Position numbers and translations under genes: made by a program. A DNA stretch of 64,000 nucleotides, taken from assembly GCF_964204865.1 (NCBI RefSeq), contig NC_135254.1, forward strand, positions 11,847,001 to 11,911,000, given 5' to 3'. This DNA comes from Styela clava (taxonomy: Eukaryota; Chordata; Ascidiacea; Stolidobranchia; Styelidae). Below, piece after piece: positions 13,278 to 23,700 of this stretch. Numbering within the stretch: position 1 is the stretch's first letter; each line of letters begins with the position of its first letter. The notes beneath the pieces were generated by a model. That model had not been told where the DNA came from, did not search any database, and saw nothing but the letters and a program-made list of their open reading frames with translations.

Positions 13278-15038
13278 CAGTGGCGGCGCGTGGTCATTTT
13301 AACAACCGGGGCAAGCTACTGCGGGACCAAGTCACCCCCATCTACGGGGACAGGATGAGCGCTGTAAGTTCTCCCATCATTTTACGAGTATAAAAACCAT
13401 TCCATCGGTAACAACCAATCGGCAAAAGCGACAATGTTTAACGATAAGAAAGTGTCTTTAAAACCGGTCCAAGTCAAGGGATTAATAAATATAGACATAG
13501 TTTATTTTGAAACCTCTTTCAAAAGGAAAGGCAATATTTACCCAGATAAATACAATGACATATTACCAGAAACTTCGGGAAAACAGACAAAACCTAAAAT
13601 AAGGTTTAAAACGTTACTATGAAGAAAGGAAAGGTAATGCAAAGATAAGGACATGCGTCGCTCACTCATAGATATATATGCTGCTAGACTTCTACTGCTT
13701 GAACATATATGCAACACGCCGCGGTTTCTTGGAAGCAAAATGCTCAATAAGGCGCTGATTAAAGACATGCATCCCAGAAATAACGTCTCTGTGAATGGAT
13801 AAAACAGCCAAGGAATTCAATCTATCTTGCTTCATTGTGTTTCTGAGATACGTTTTAATACGCTTCAGCGTGCTGAATGTTCGCTCTGCGTCGGCGGAAG
13901 AAATAGGCGTCGTCAAAATGATGTTCAGAAATTTTGCAAACGCCGCAAAGGTAGTTACTAGAGTGTTATCTATGAGGAACCCATAGAGCGCGCAAGTTGA
14001 TGTGATGTTCAAAAAAGTTTGATTGGTGTATATACATCGCAATTCATTTTCCAATTTACCCACGTTTATCATGGGGTAAAATTTGGAGACAGTAGCCAAA
14101 AATGGATGGGAAATTAACGTGTAAATTTTGAAAAATTTTTGGGGTTCATCAAAGAGAACGCGGCAAAGTGTTCAGTGCGCAGACGATCGCCTATTTGATT
14201 CACCAGAATGTCACAGCATTCCTTTGCAGACAAAATCAAACGCTGCGTTGTTTGCCCGCGGCGTAAAGGAGCACTCCATGTGTCGTCGTATTTTATTGTT
14301 TCCCGGATACGAGATACAGCATCGCAGAAGTCTGAAATACACGACTGCACAGACGCTCCATCCATTAGCCTTGACTGCAATGCGCCGTATAATACATCCA
14401 CGTGATAGAATATTGTGGAGAAAAAAGCGAGAAAAAATTAAAACTCACCATCTTCTAGTAGTCGCTTTAGACCTGCCGCCGCCCTCACAGAGCGTTCGTC
14501 CCAAACCGGAGAGCTCTGAATGCCATTGAAACACTCAATGAGCTCAGACCTATTTCGGACACGCCCTGCACCACGCGTGATTGGAAGTTCCAACGTGTTG
14601 GTGCACAAGCTGGGAGACGGCGGCTACATATCTGGCGAAGGAGGTCAGAGCGCTTCGGCGAAACGAAAAAAAATGAAGAAAACCCCGAAACATTTGCAAA
14701 AAACATACGGGCGGGAGGGGTATCAAGACACATATTTTTAATAACGAGGTTAAATTGGTGTGCATAACAATGTAAAAAATGCTCATGAGGAAAATCTTCT
14801 TTTATATAAACTTGAACACCATGTTTCGACCCACTCATGACTGCCGCGCCGTCATAAGTTTGAGCTATCAATTTTGACTTCGCGTTGTAAGGCTGTAACA
14901 CTTCTTTCAGTACAGCCGATATCCCGCAAGCCGTGCGATCAACGATTGGTACAAAGCTGTGAAATCTCTCGGTAGGTTTAGCATCTTTCACAAACCGAAA
15001 AATCACAGCCAGTTGGGAAACGCACGTGATGTCAGTTG
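13278..15038 (-). pseudogene. hAT transposase 3' half, broken
   Basis: Minus-strand pieces at 14485-15006, 14114-14401 and 13692-14099 match, in order, the middle and C-terminal parts of the 588-codon hAT frame at 61890-63656. They include YDGAAVMSG (second catalytic Asp region), the TRW stretch and SADAERTFSTLKRIK (C-terminal hAT dimerisation region with the catalytic Glu). The pieces are in different frames, so there are at least two frameshifts. The 3' terminal repeat lies at 13278. Confidence 0.85.
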
Positions 15039-16317
15039 CAGTGGCGGCGCGTCAATAGGGCCAACCGGGGCAATGCCCCGGTTGTTTTTTCGGTATAATA
15101 AAAAATATTCGAAAAATACCTCAATATCGGTTGCACAGACTGTCTACACTAGCCATATTCTCCCGACATGGTTCATTTTTCGCTCGCAAAGCCTTCGCCG
15201 AACGTCGACGGGGCGACGCCGATTTTGCCCCGGTTGCTCATTGTATATCGTATTCTATCTTTTATCTTCCACTCGCCGCGTTTGTCTCGTTTGTTTTCTG
15301 TTTCTTTTACTACATCATCGGGGCTAGCCCCGAAATCATGATGACACAATGCCGACGTTTCTTACAACAACGTGTTGACATATTCACGCATTCCTTCTGG
15401 TTCGTTGGTTGCTTAAAGAGTTGATAGTTTCCTCGCCTTCGTTTTTGTCGCTTGTTTCGCTATTTGAATCAGTTAGACCCCTTTAGTCCATTTGCTTTCG
15501 ATTTTCCACATTCCTTTTGAGCTCCTCACTTCTTTCCGGCTTCGCATTTCTTAGCCTTAGACCTCATAATGAATAAGGTTGATGCACTACTTCGCACTCC
15601 GTTTTCGCAGCTGCCGCTGGAACAAAAATTAGAGGTACAACGTCTTGGGCCTTATCAACCAAAAAATTGTTCACTGGAATAATCCCATGACGGAGGAAAG
15701 CGTCGGCGTACATTCTGCGCAGAAACTTGGTATAAAAAACACGAATGGTTGTGTTACAGCGAGGACGAAAATGCACATTTTTATGTTTTTATTGCCTACT
15801 TTTTGCTACCGCCCGTGACTCACGTTGGTGTAAATTTGGTTTCAGAGATCTTAAACATTTTTCCGAGCGTGCCAGGGATCATCAATCTTCTATGGAGCAT
15901 CTGGACAATGCAGTAAAATACCGAACATTCGGAAATGTTAATATTGCAGCACAGTTGGATGAAGGACGCGCGGTTTCTATTCGTCGGCACAACCAAAACG
16001 TCGAGAAAATCCGTCATGTTCTCGGTCGATTGATAGATGTTTTGAAGTTCATTGGTTGTCACGAGCTGTCCCTCCGTGGGCACGATGAACGGGCTGGCTC
16101 TTCTAATAGAGGGGTATTTTTGAATATGGTGGAATACACCGCATCCCTAGATACAGTATTGAGAGATCATCTTGATGCCGCAACTGTTTCGAAAGGGACA
16201 TCTAAGGATATCCAAAATGATTTGCTCGACTCAATGTATAAAATTTATTTACAACATTTGGCTCTGGAAATTGAGAATTGCCAGTTCCTTTCGATTCAGT
16301 CTGACGAGACAACTGAC
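15039..16317 (+). pseudogene. hAT element 5' half with N-terminal transposase part
   Basis: This starts with the 5' terminal repeat CAGTGGCGGCGCGTCAATAG and is nearly identical to 61030-62315. The transposase frame begins at the ATG corresponding to 61569 and encodes a TTF/BED-type zinc-finger region (WLCYSED..., FCFYCLLFA). Relative to the other copy it has two extra bases near 15770-15780, which shift the frame, but it keeps Trp codons at both sites where the 61-kb copy has stops. It ends in SIQSDETTD, the first catalytic Asp region, at the CAACTGAC junction. Confidence 0.85.
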
Positions 16318-17103
16318 CAGTGGCGGCGCGTGTCATTTTGACAACCGGGGCAAGCTACTGCGGCCCATCTACGGGGACAGGATGAGCGCTGTAAGTTCTC
16401 CCATCATTTTATGAGTATAAAAACCATTCCATCGGTAACAACCAATCGGCAAAAGCGACAATTTTTAACGATAAGAAAGTGTCTTTAAAACCGGTCCAAG
16501 TCAAGGGATTAATAAATATAGACATAGTTTATTTTGAAACCTCTTTCAAAAGGAAAGGCAATATTTACCCAGATAAATACAATGACATATTAACAGAAAC
16601 TTCGGGAAAGCAGACAAAACCTAAAATAAAGTTTAAAACGTTACTATGAAGAAAGGAAAGTTAATGCAAAGATACGGACATGCGTCGCTCACTCATAGAT
16701 ATATATGCTGCTAGACTTCTACTGCTTGAACATATATGCAACACGCCGCGGTTTCTTGGAAGCAAAATGCTCAATAACGCGCTGATTTAAGTCATGCATC
16801 CCAGAAATAACGTCTCTGTGAATGGATAAAACAGCCAAGGAATTTAATCTATCTCTATCTAATACGTTTTAATACGCTTCAGCGTGCTGAATGTTCGCTC
16901 TGCGTCGGCGGAAGAAATAGGCGTCGTCAAAATGATGTCCAGAAATTTGCAGACGCCGCAAAGGTAGTTACTAGAGTGTTATCTATAAGGAACCCATAGA
17001 GCGCGCAAGTTGATGTGATGTTCAAAAAAGTTTGATTGGTGTATATACATCGCAATTCATTTTCCAATTTACCCACGTTTATCATGGCATTGCGCCGCCA
17101 CTG
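16318..17103 (-). mobile_element. Internally deleted non-autonomous hAT copy, 786 bp
   Basis: Both ends carry CAGTGGCGGCGC in inverted orientation. On the minus strand the left part is the element's 3' region (end of the transposase, AERTFSTLK region and 3' UTR). The right end joins only about 12 bp of 5' terminus plus AATGCC directly to coding sequence near the 'ATGATAAACGTGGG' site, so most of the element is missing. A further small deletion is visible near 16850. This is the copy that inserted at CAACTGAC. Confidence 0.8.
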
Positions 17104-19631
17104 ATGGTAAGGATATACAAGAGTTTAATATCTTACTTATACTTTTCAACACCTCCTTAGAATAACTGAACTAATAATAATGGAAGAAAAAAAAAACTAT
17201 GGAAAGGCTACCCAACGCAACGCAAAAGCGAGCAGTAGTAAATCTGATGTTCATCCGACCACGGTGGATCCACCTACAGCTGTCTAATTTGTTGTTACGT
17301 CATGCAGAAGTCTGCGTTCATTGCCCCATGATACCGGAAAAGCAGAGAAAATAGGACAGATGGTAACACATATTTATTGTAGTAAAAGCGTCTTTTCTGT
17401 AAAACGTGCAACTTTTGGAAGTGGGAACAAGGCAATATTTGTTACTAAATTTCTAAGGAACATTTTAAAATCATTTTCAGATAGTTACCTTATGTGCGCT
17501 ACGAAACTGAAAGATAAATGGCCTCGGCCTTGTTGTGTTTCCAAAAATAGGTGTAAACCAAATACAATAATTGGCATTATGTTTTCTAAAGACCTTCAGT
17601 TTAGTTGGAATAATCGAAAATTGATAGCGCAAATAAGTCAAGTTTTTTTTTCCAACTAGTAAAAAACAAAACAAAAAACATGCAAAAATTTAAATAAAAA
17701 ATATAATTAAGGTTACTGGGCAGTTATCGCAGCAAACGCTGCGATAGACTAGCCTAAAATTAGCTATCAGTAGGCTACCTAAGCAACAGGTCATAAAAAT
17801 GGTAGTTTTGGACATGTAAGCCAGTATGTATTCGCCAAAGTTTTGCAACGATAAAGAGAATCTCAAAGAGAAAGAAATCTGGAGAGAATCTCCCGGAAGT
17901 CAATGGTTGTGGAAACGTCTATACAATTTTCATATTCATACAAAAAATCTGTAATTCACTGGATAGTGGATACCAAAGTCAAAGTGACTATAACCCAAGT
18001 GAGGACATCGAGTGCGATGATTTTTTGCGTTTGTTTATATATTAAACCACTTATCACCTTTTCCGCAATGCGCAATCAAGCAATCAGTGTAGTTTTTCAT
18101 GGCTTGGGTTTTTCTTAAAGCTTTCATGGCTTCATGAGTATTACTATCGTCGCAAATTTATTACATTCCACTCCCCACATTATCTTTGCATGAGATTGTA
18201 GGTATTGGTCATTATCAACGTAATTGTTGAAAGTACATCAGCCCGAAAGTTTAATACTATCGTGTATTTTGTTTAGGTTTGGCCCAAGCCGCATTTAAAT
18301 TGGGCTTGTGTTTTGTGTGCGTGCTGATGGGCAGGCAAATGAGATACTTCTCATGTTTTAAACTTTTCATAGGTTTTGCTTGTCCTCCAGAATTCTCCAT
18401 TTTTAATTTATGTTTGTTATGGAGTTTTCAAAATAAACTATCTATGCCTAATGCGGCTTCACTGCGCCCAATGCGCTGCTACTAATGCGCCTCACTAGGC
18501 GTAGTGCGCTGCTCCTAATGCTCTGCACGCAATGAGACTTTTATGTTACCACCACTGATGGTTCCGTTTGTCAGTTTGGCTGGAGATTCGTGATTGTTTT
18601 GAATTTTATTTGGGTAAGTTTAGTATTTTTTTTGCTATTTGTTATTAATGGAACAATACTGGTTCCGTGCAGTTTCGTGAAAGTTGCGATATTTATCCTA
18701 TCATAGCTGTACGATCGAGGTGTAACTTATAAGTTAACACCCTGGGCACTGAACTGGAAATAGATTATAACGTTACTGGTGTATGGAACAATCATCTCTC
18801 TCGGTTCACGTTGTGTTGCCTGTTTTTCGTGTATGCTTGTAGCGAACAAGATAATAATGAAAGTGAGCAAAAATGGATATATCCGAGGACATTTCATATG
18901 CGAAATCGACTACAAGTACCATACTATTATCAATATCAGTTTTTATAGTCACTTTGGTGAATACGAAATGTACATGTCGATCGTTTTGTTGAATTGTTGT
19001 TGTTTTTTATTGCCGTGTTATTGAAAAAACGTACTGGACACAAAGGGAAACAATGGATCGATCTTTTCAGCAACTCATTTAAGGTCGTGAGAATTGCTCT
19101 ATTGTTCGACACGGAGTGGCCTCCTCTAAATTTCAATTGCTTTTGTTGTTAGTTTTGTTGTTCTAGTTGCGTTGCTGTAATGTCTTATTGTGCCGCTGCG
19201 CAACTTGCAAAATCTACTGCAGGGCTACTCAACTGGCGGTCCGAATCCGGACCTTCCTAGTATTCTCTTCGGACCACCAAATTCTTTATTTTGGATCATT
19301 GGATGTGAAGGTTTCCTGTTATTAGATGACCTATAGTTTTGAAGGCTATTTTATGATATTTGCATCTGACTATATATATGACAAGAACTGTAACGCCATA
19401 ATAAACAATGCGAATAGCGCTATCTTGATTAGCGAATACTTCATCAATCGGCCGAAGAAATGCTTGTTTATGACTGCCGAAATATAATTTCGGTAACGAC
19501 TGGACCCCAGTAGTGTTGAAGTTTTGTTTACAGATTTCTGGTAAAAATAATTGAATAGCCCTGATCTACTGGATTAGTCATTCGGCCTAGAGTCGATGTA
19601 AAATACTGTCATTCTAGACTAGAGTCTAGAC
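17104..19631. other. Intergenic, no gene seen
   Basis: AT-rich sequence with scattered short open frames lacking family character. Near 19215-19290 there is a 'GGGCTACTCAACTGGCGGTCCGAATCCGGACC' type stretch resembling the end of a dispersed hAT-like repeat; its partner end is not clear. Confidence 0.35.
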
Positions 19632-19918
19632 CAGATGTGAGCAAGGTTTTTGGACCAGGGACCAAAAAGTTTGCCCATTTGGACTGGCGGGCCAGGTGAG
19701 TGTAACGTAAAAATTCACATTTTATGAACAGAATTTCATTTACAGTGCTTCAAAAGTGGAAAACTAAATTTAATCCCAATCTCAACGAATTCATTAAGCT
19801 ATTTTTAGATAAAACATCAAAACTTGGTTTTAGTTTGATTGTAGCAGCATCAGGTGGGCAAGATAGAACCACCCAATGGGCCTGATATGGTTCTCGAGCC
19901 GTAGTTTGCTCATGTCAG
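19632..19918. mobile_element. Short hAT-like non-autonomous element, 287 bp
   Basis: The termini CAGATGTGAGCAA and TTGCTCATGTCAG are imperfect inverted repeats. The 8-bp flanks GTCTAGAC (19624-19631) and GTCTAAAC (19919-19926) are a target duplication with one difference. The interior has GGGCCAG / GGGCC-type sequence also seen in the 317-bp repeats at 35.5 and 43.7 kb, so this is the same repeat family. Confidence 0.6.
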
Positions 19919-20101
19919 GTCTAAACAGTGAAGTCACAAGATTTTTTGTTAAATGACTTGTCAACCTAAATCAATCTGACCTGACACATATACCCCATGG
20001 ATAACACAAGTACAAATCAAATTCAATGCTTGATATTCACATTTTTCGGTGTATAATATATTTATATAACAAATGATGAACTAGCAAACAAATTTTATTC
20101 C

Positions 20102-20202
20102 TCCTGAAGTATGCGCACCAAGATGGCGCACAACCTGAACTCAGGTCATGTACCAGGTTAGTGTTCAGGTTGTGCGACATCTTGGTGCGCATACTTCAGG
20201 AG
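20102..20202. mobile_element. Fold-back MITE, 101 bp
   Basis: The two ends are perfect inverted repeats of about 25 bp starting CTCCTGAAGTATGCGCACCA. Between them are inverted copies of an AACCTGAAC-type motif around TACCAGGTTAG. The same element occurs at 40392-40493 and 47064-47166, and a relative at 51880-52108. It has no coding capacity. Confidence 0.75.
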
Positions 20203-20763
20203 TACCCAAATTTTTTCATCAGAATTGTGACAAAAATTTCTTTTTAATTATTCCTTTAAGGACAAATTTATAGTCAAGGTCTAGTTATGGTTTAGGAAGT
20301 ATGCCGTTTCACGCATATTGTTGTTAAGTTTTCAATTTTCAATCAAATTCAGAAATGTTGACATCAGATGTGCATTGCTTCTCAAACCTGTTATAAAATA
20401 TAAAGTCGAGAAAACTCGAACTCAATAGATTGTTTGTGATTTCGGTACGGGACAAAAAAAGTTAAATGGAACTTGGGATGTGTGTAGATGGCCCCGCGAC
20501 CTCAACGAATGATTTGTGTATCGTCTTCGAGAACACAAAATACAAAAATGATATAAAATTCTCCTAATCATAAGTTCCGGGATGAATTCAATGATATTGT
20601 TCTGATACCAATTGGCGCACTCGATGGAATAGAAGATGCTATTTTTGTGAGCCATCTCACTTGTTTACCACAATCTCAATCGCATACCAAAGTGGAAACC
20701 CAATGGTGGAAAATTCTTACTATGAGTTACATATTATGTAATGAAACACAAGATTAAGCTTAC

Positions 20764-23700
20764 CAGCAATAGAGCTTCGTAATCCGTCAAATATGATAGC
20801 TTTAATTGGTCCCGAATCTACAAAGTTCGTGTTTTCGTCAATTCGATTGGCATATGTTTCCAATCTATCTATAACCTTGTTAATAAAATCGGCGTCCGTT
20901 TTTGCCATTTTGGCAAGTCTTCTAGTTTCCATCAGTCCTGAAAACGTGGAAATACAAAGAGAATAAAATTTACAAGTTCCCAAGTTTAGTTCCTAAAATT
21001 TTCAGTCATTGCTCATTCTTGCCAGACTGCATTGTTTTAGCTATTGAGTTTAGCTGCGGTTGTCGATTTAGAATATATGTAATAAATAGAAAGATATGCG
21101 AAGGGCATTGTATTTCAGAATGATGAGATGATAATTTGTCTTTCACGGTGTGGATTATAATATTTTTAGAGGTAATACCCCATATAATGCTCCCAATTAT
21201 TACTCACGTTTTGTGTGGCTATCTTCAAATATTACCACTTCGTTGCTCTTTGTACATTTTTTTCCCAAAAACTTCATCAAGACGTAACTCTAAAAGTGTT
21301 CAAACATGGAAAGCTTGAAAATCTAATTTATCCCCAAAATTAATACCGAAGAGTAACATATTACGATTGAGTATTAATACTTATTTCAAATAATTCCATA
21401 TACAATTATCTCTTTGTGTTTAAAATATCTGGGCCGAATATGTAAATAATACAGTTAGAATAGTTGTGTTGTTTATAACATATTACTTCAACAGGAAAAT
21501 CTTTACAGTGTATTAACCATTTCATCGTCGGTATTTCTTCAGGCGAACACACTTTGGTGACTTTTTTGCAGAATGATCTAAACATCGAAATGGGTAAATA
21601 AAGCTCAAAGTTTAGCAAAGACCAATCAAAACTGTTTATGATTTCAAATATTTCAAAATTTAAACCTGCATGGTTGATCCATTCCACAAGGCGAATAGTA
21701 AGCCAAACAGATGAATCTTTCGAGGACGTATCTGCACTCAACCTGAAATGCATGAACAAAATAAATTTCAGCAACAGTGTGGCTGTCTATAAAAACTCTA
21801 TATAAACCATGGTGGATTTGATATGGTCTATCGAGGCAGATGAGTTATATTCCGATGATAAAATGTATAGGCCTACACCAAAAATGAATAAAGATTGGAG
21901 GTATATGATGGCTATCTCACCGACACGTGATTGGCGAGGTTGTCCATCCATTTTATCAAGTTTTGACGATAGGTATCATAAGACGTATTCCCAATTATTG
22001 TCCTTGTAGTATTGTAGCCAAAGTATTTGCACATCGGAACATCTAGTTTTTCACATTCTAGGTATTTGGTTGTAAAATTCATGTCTACATAGCAAACTTA
22101 ATATAACAACCACAAACCATGATTGAAAATATGATATAACATAACACATTTGACGAGAAAACGATATGGAACATTGTTTAAAATTTACTTACGCCTTTCT
22201 GTGGTTTGTTTCGAATCGATACATTTCTATTGAAAATATAAAATAAAATACATTTGCTCACGTAATTTACTAAGGGCGTACTACTAAGACCAGTGAGGGT
22301 TGAATCCCAAATAATTTGATACCAAAAACCAATCACTACGATTTTTCTTAATTGCAAGTCTTGAAACGGACAGTATTCGACCATAACGAGATAAAAACAT
22401 TTCAAATTATAAAAGAAATCACAGGTTTGGGTATTTGAAGGCTTGTCCATGGGAATGGGATGGGACAGCACACATTTGTATTTCCCATGAGACACAAAAA
22501 CCGTATGATTTTCGGGGAAATGATGGTAAAACATTTCGTTATGGATTTCGTGTCCATATATTTGAGCATAGCCCTCTTGTTAGTTATGAAGACCAAAACA
22601 TATTTAGCATTGCAAATATACTTCGTGAAGGGGCTGATGGACACATGCATCATAGTAAGAAATATACAGTTAACAAAGTCGGACGCTAAACCTAAATTTA
22701 ACAATTTTTATTGAATATTATTATAATGGGAATCCCATGGGATGGGACAGGCATAATTGCTATGGGATGTATAAGGAATGAGAGAGAAAAAATGTCCCAT
22801 GGACAAGCCTGGGTATTTGCTTTATTTATATATATTTGTAATGCTCCGTATTCAAAATATTTACCAATAAACGTTTTTAAGGAATACTCACTGTCTCGGA
22901 AAAGTTTTCACAAGACAAAGACGACGGCCACGTAAATCCGAAACTCTGCATTGCGCTGTAGCAGAATCGTTTAGCTTCTTCGCACATGGACCTGTACAAA
23001 AGACTTAAAAAAGTGTTCCGCTGAACAAATACAAGATTTCAGAAAAACTCTCTTAAATCATGTCGAGTAAATTAATCATCCAATACTCATACTTATCCTG
23101 TACTCGGGGGCGAGTCAAACTTTTCTGCTACCCGGGGCGTGTTCCTGATAATGATGCCTTTTATACTTAACTTGCAAAATAACTTGGGAGATAAACAAAT
23201 TATAGATGTGCATGGTTATACATGATGATAATCAAATGTCAAATAATCGTGAAATTTTTGTATTATTATTATTTAAATCAGGGCTTCCCAAATATATTTT
23301 AAAATTTTTCACGGCCCGTGTTCACGCTAATTAGTTCGAAATATGCATTTTTGATATTTTATTGACACCGCTAATTCTTAACTTCTAGTAGGGCTACTCA
23401 AAAATAAAAAACAAACACACATATACTCAGATTAACGTTATTCGATATATTGGGTGCGAATGCTTTTTGCGACATAAAAGTTCAGCCGTGCCGCAATGTT
23501 TGTTTGTGTAGGCCTAAATGATGAATTACGATGTCTGGCCACCGAGGGCCTGGTCCTTATGCGGAATTGTTCACTCTTATTGATCAAACTTAGCATAAGG
23601 CAGCGGTTTGTGCGCACCAAACTATCAGGGAAAACACTAATGGCGCACCTCCACGAAAAATATGCTGCCGCAAAATAAAACACAATTTTGTCATCCTTAA

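Larger units (their letters stand above)
13278..17103. mobile_element. Nested and rearranged hAT composite (three pieces)
   Basis: Four copies of the terminal motif CAGTGGCGGCGC lie at 13278, 15039, 16318 and, inverted, 17103. Pieces: 13278-15038 is the 3' half of one hAT element read on the minus strand; 15039-16317 is the 5' half read on the plus strand; 16318-17103 is a short internally deleted copy. The octamer CAACTGAC, present once in the intact copy (62308-62315), ends the 5' half at 16310-16317 and, as GTCAGTTG, borders the 3' half at 15031-15038. Eight bases is the hAT target-duplication size. So the short copy inserted into the transposase gene of the larger one, and the 5' half plus short copy later flipped relative to the 3' half. 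The outer flanks CCTTGAAT and ATGGTAAG do not match. Confidence 0.85.

Noticed and set aside
13278..17111. Matching 8-bp duplication around the whole hAT composite
   Set aside because: The outer flanks CCTTGAAT and ATGGTAAG differ, so I cannot claim a single original insertion site; the rearrangement may have removed it.
17321..17659. 112-codon plus-strand open frame
   Set aside because: Starts mid-sequence with no upstream exon, no recognisable domain and no splice support; overlaps another open frame on the minus strand.
22435..22714. Two 84-codon overlapping open frames on the plus strand
   Set aside because: They lie inside the 373-bp MITE defined by inverted ends and a 9-bp duplication; not genes.
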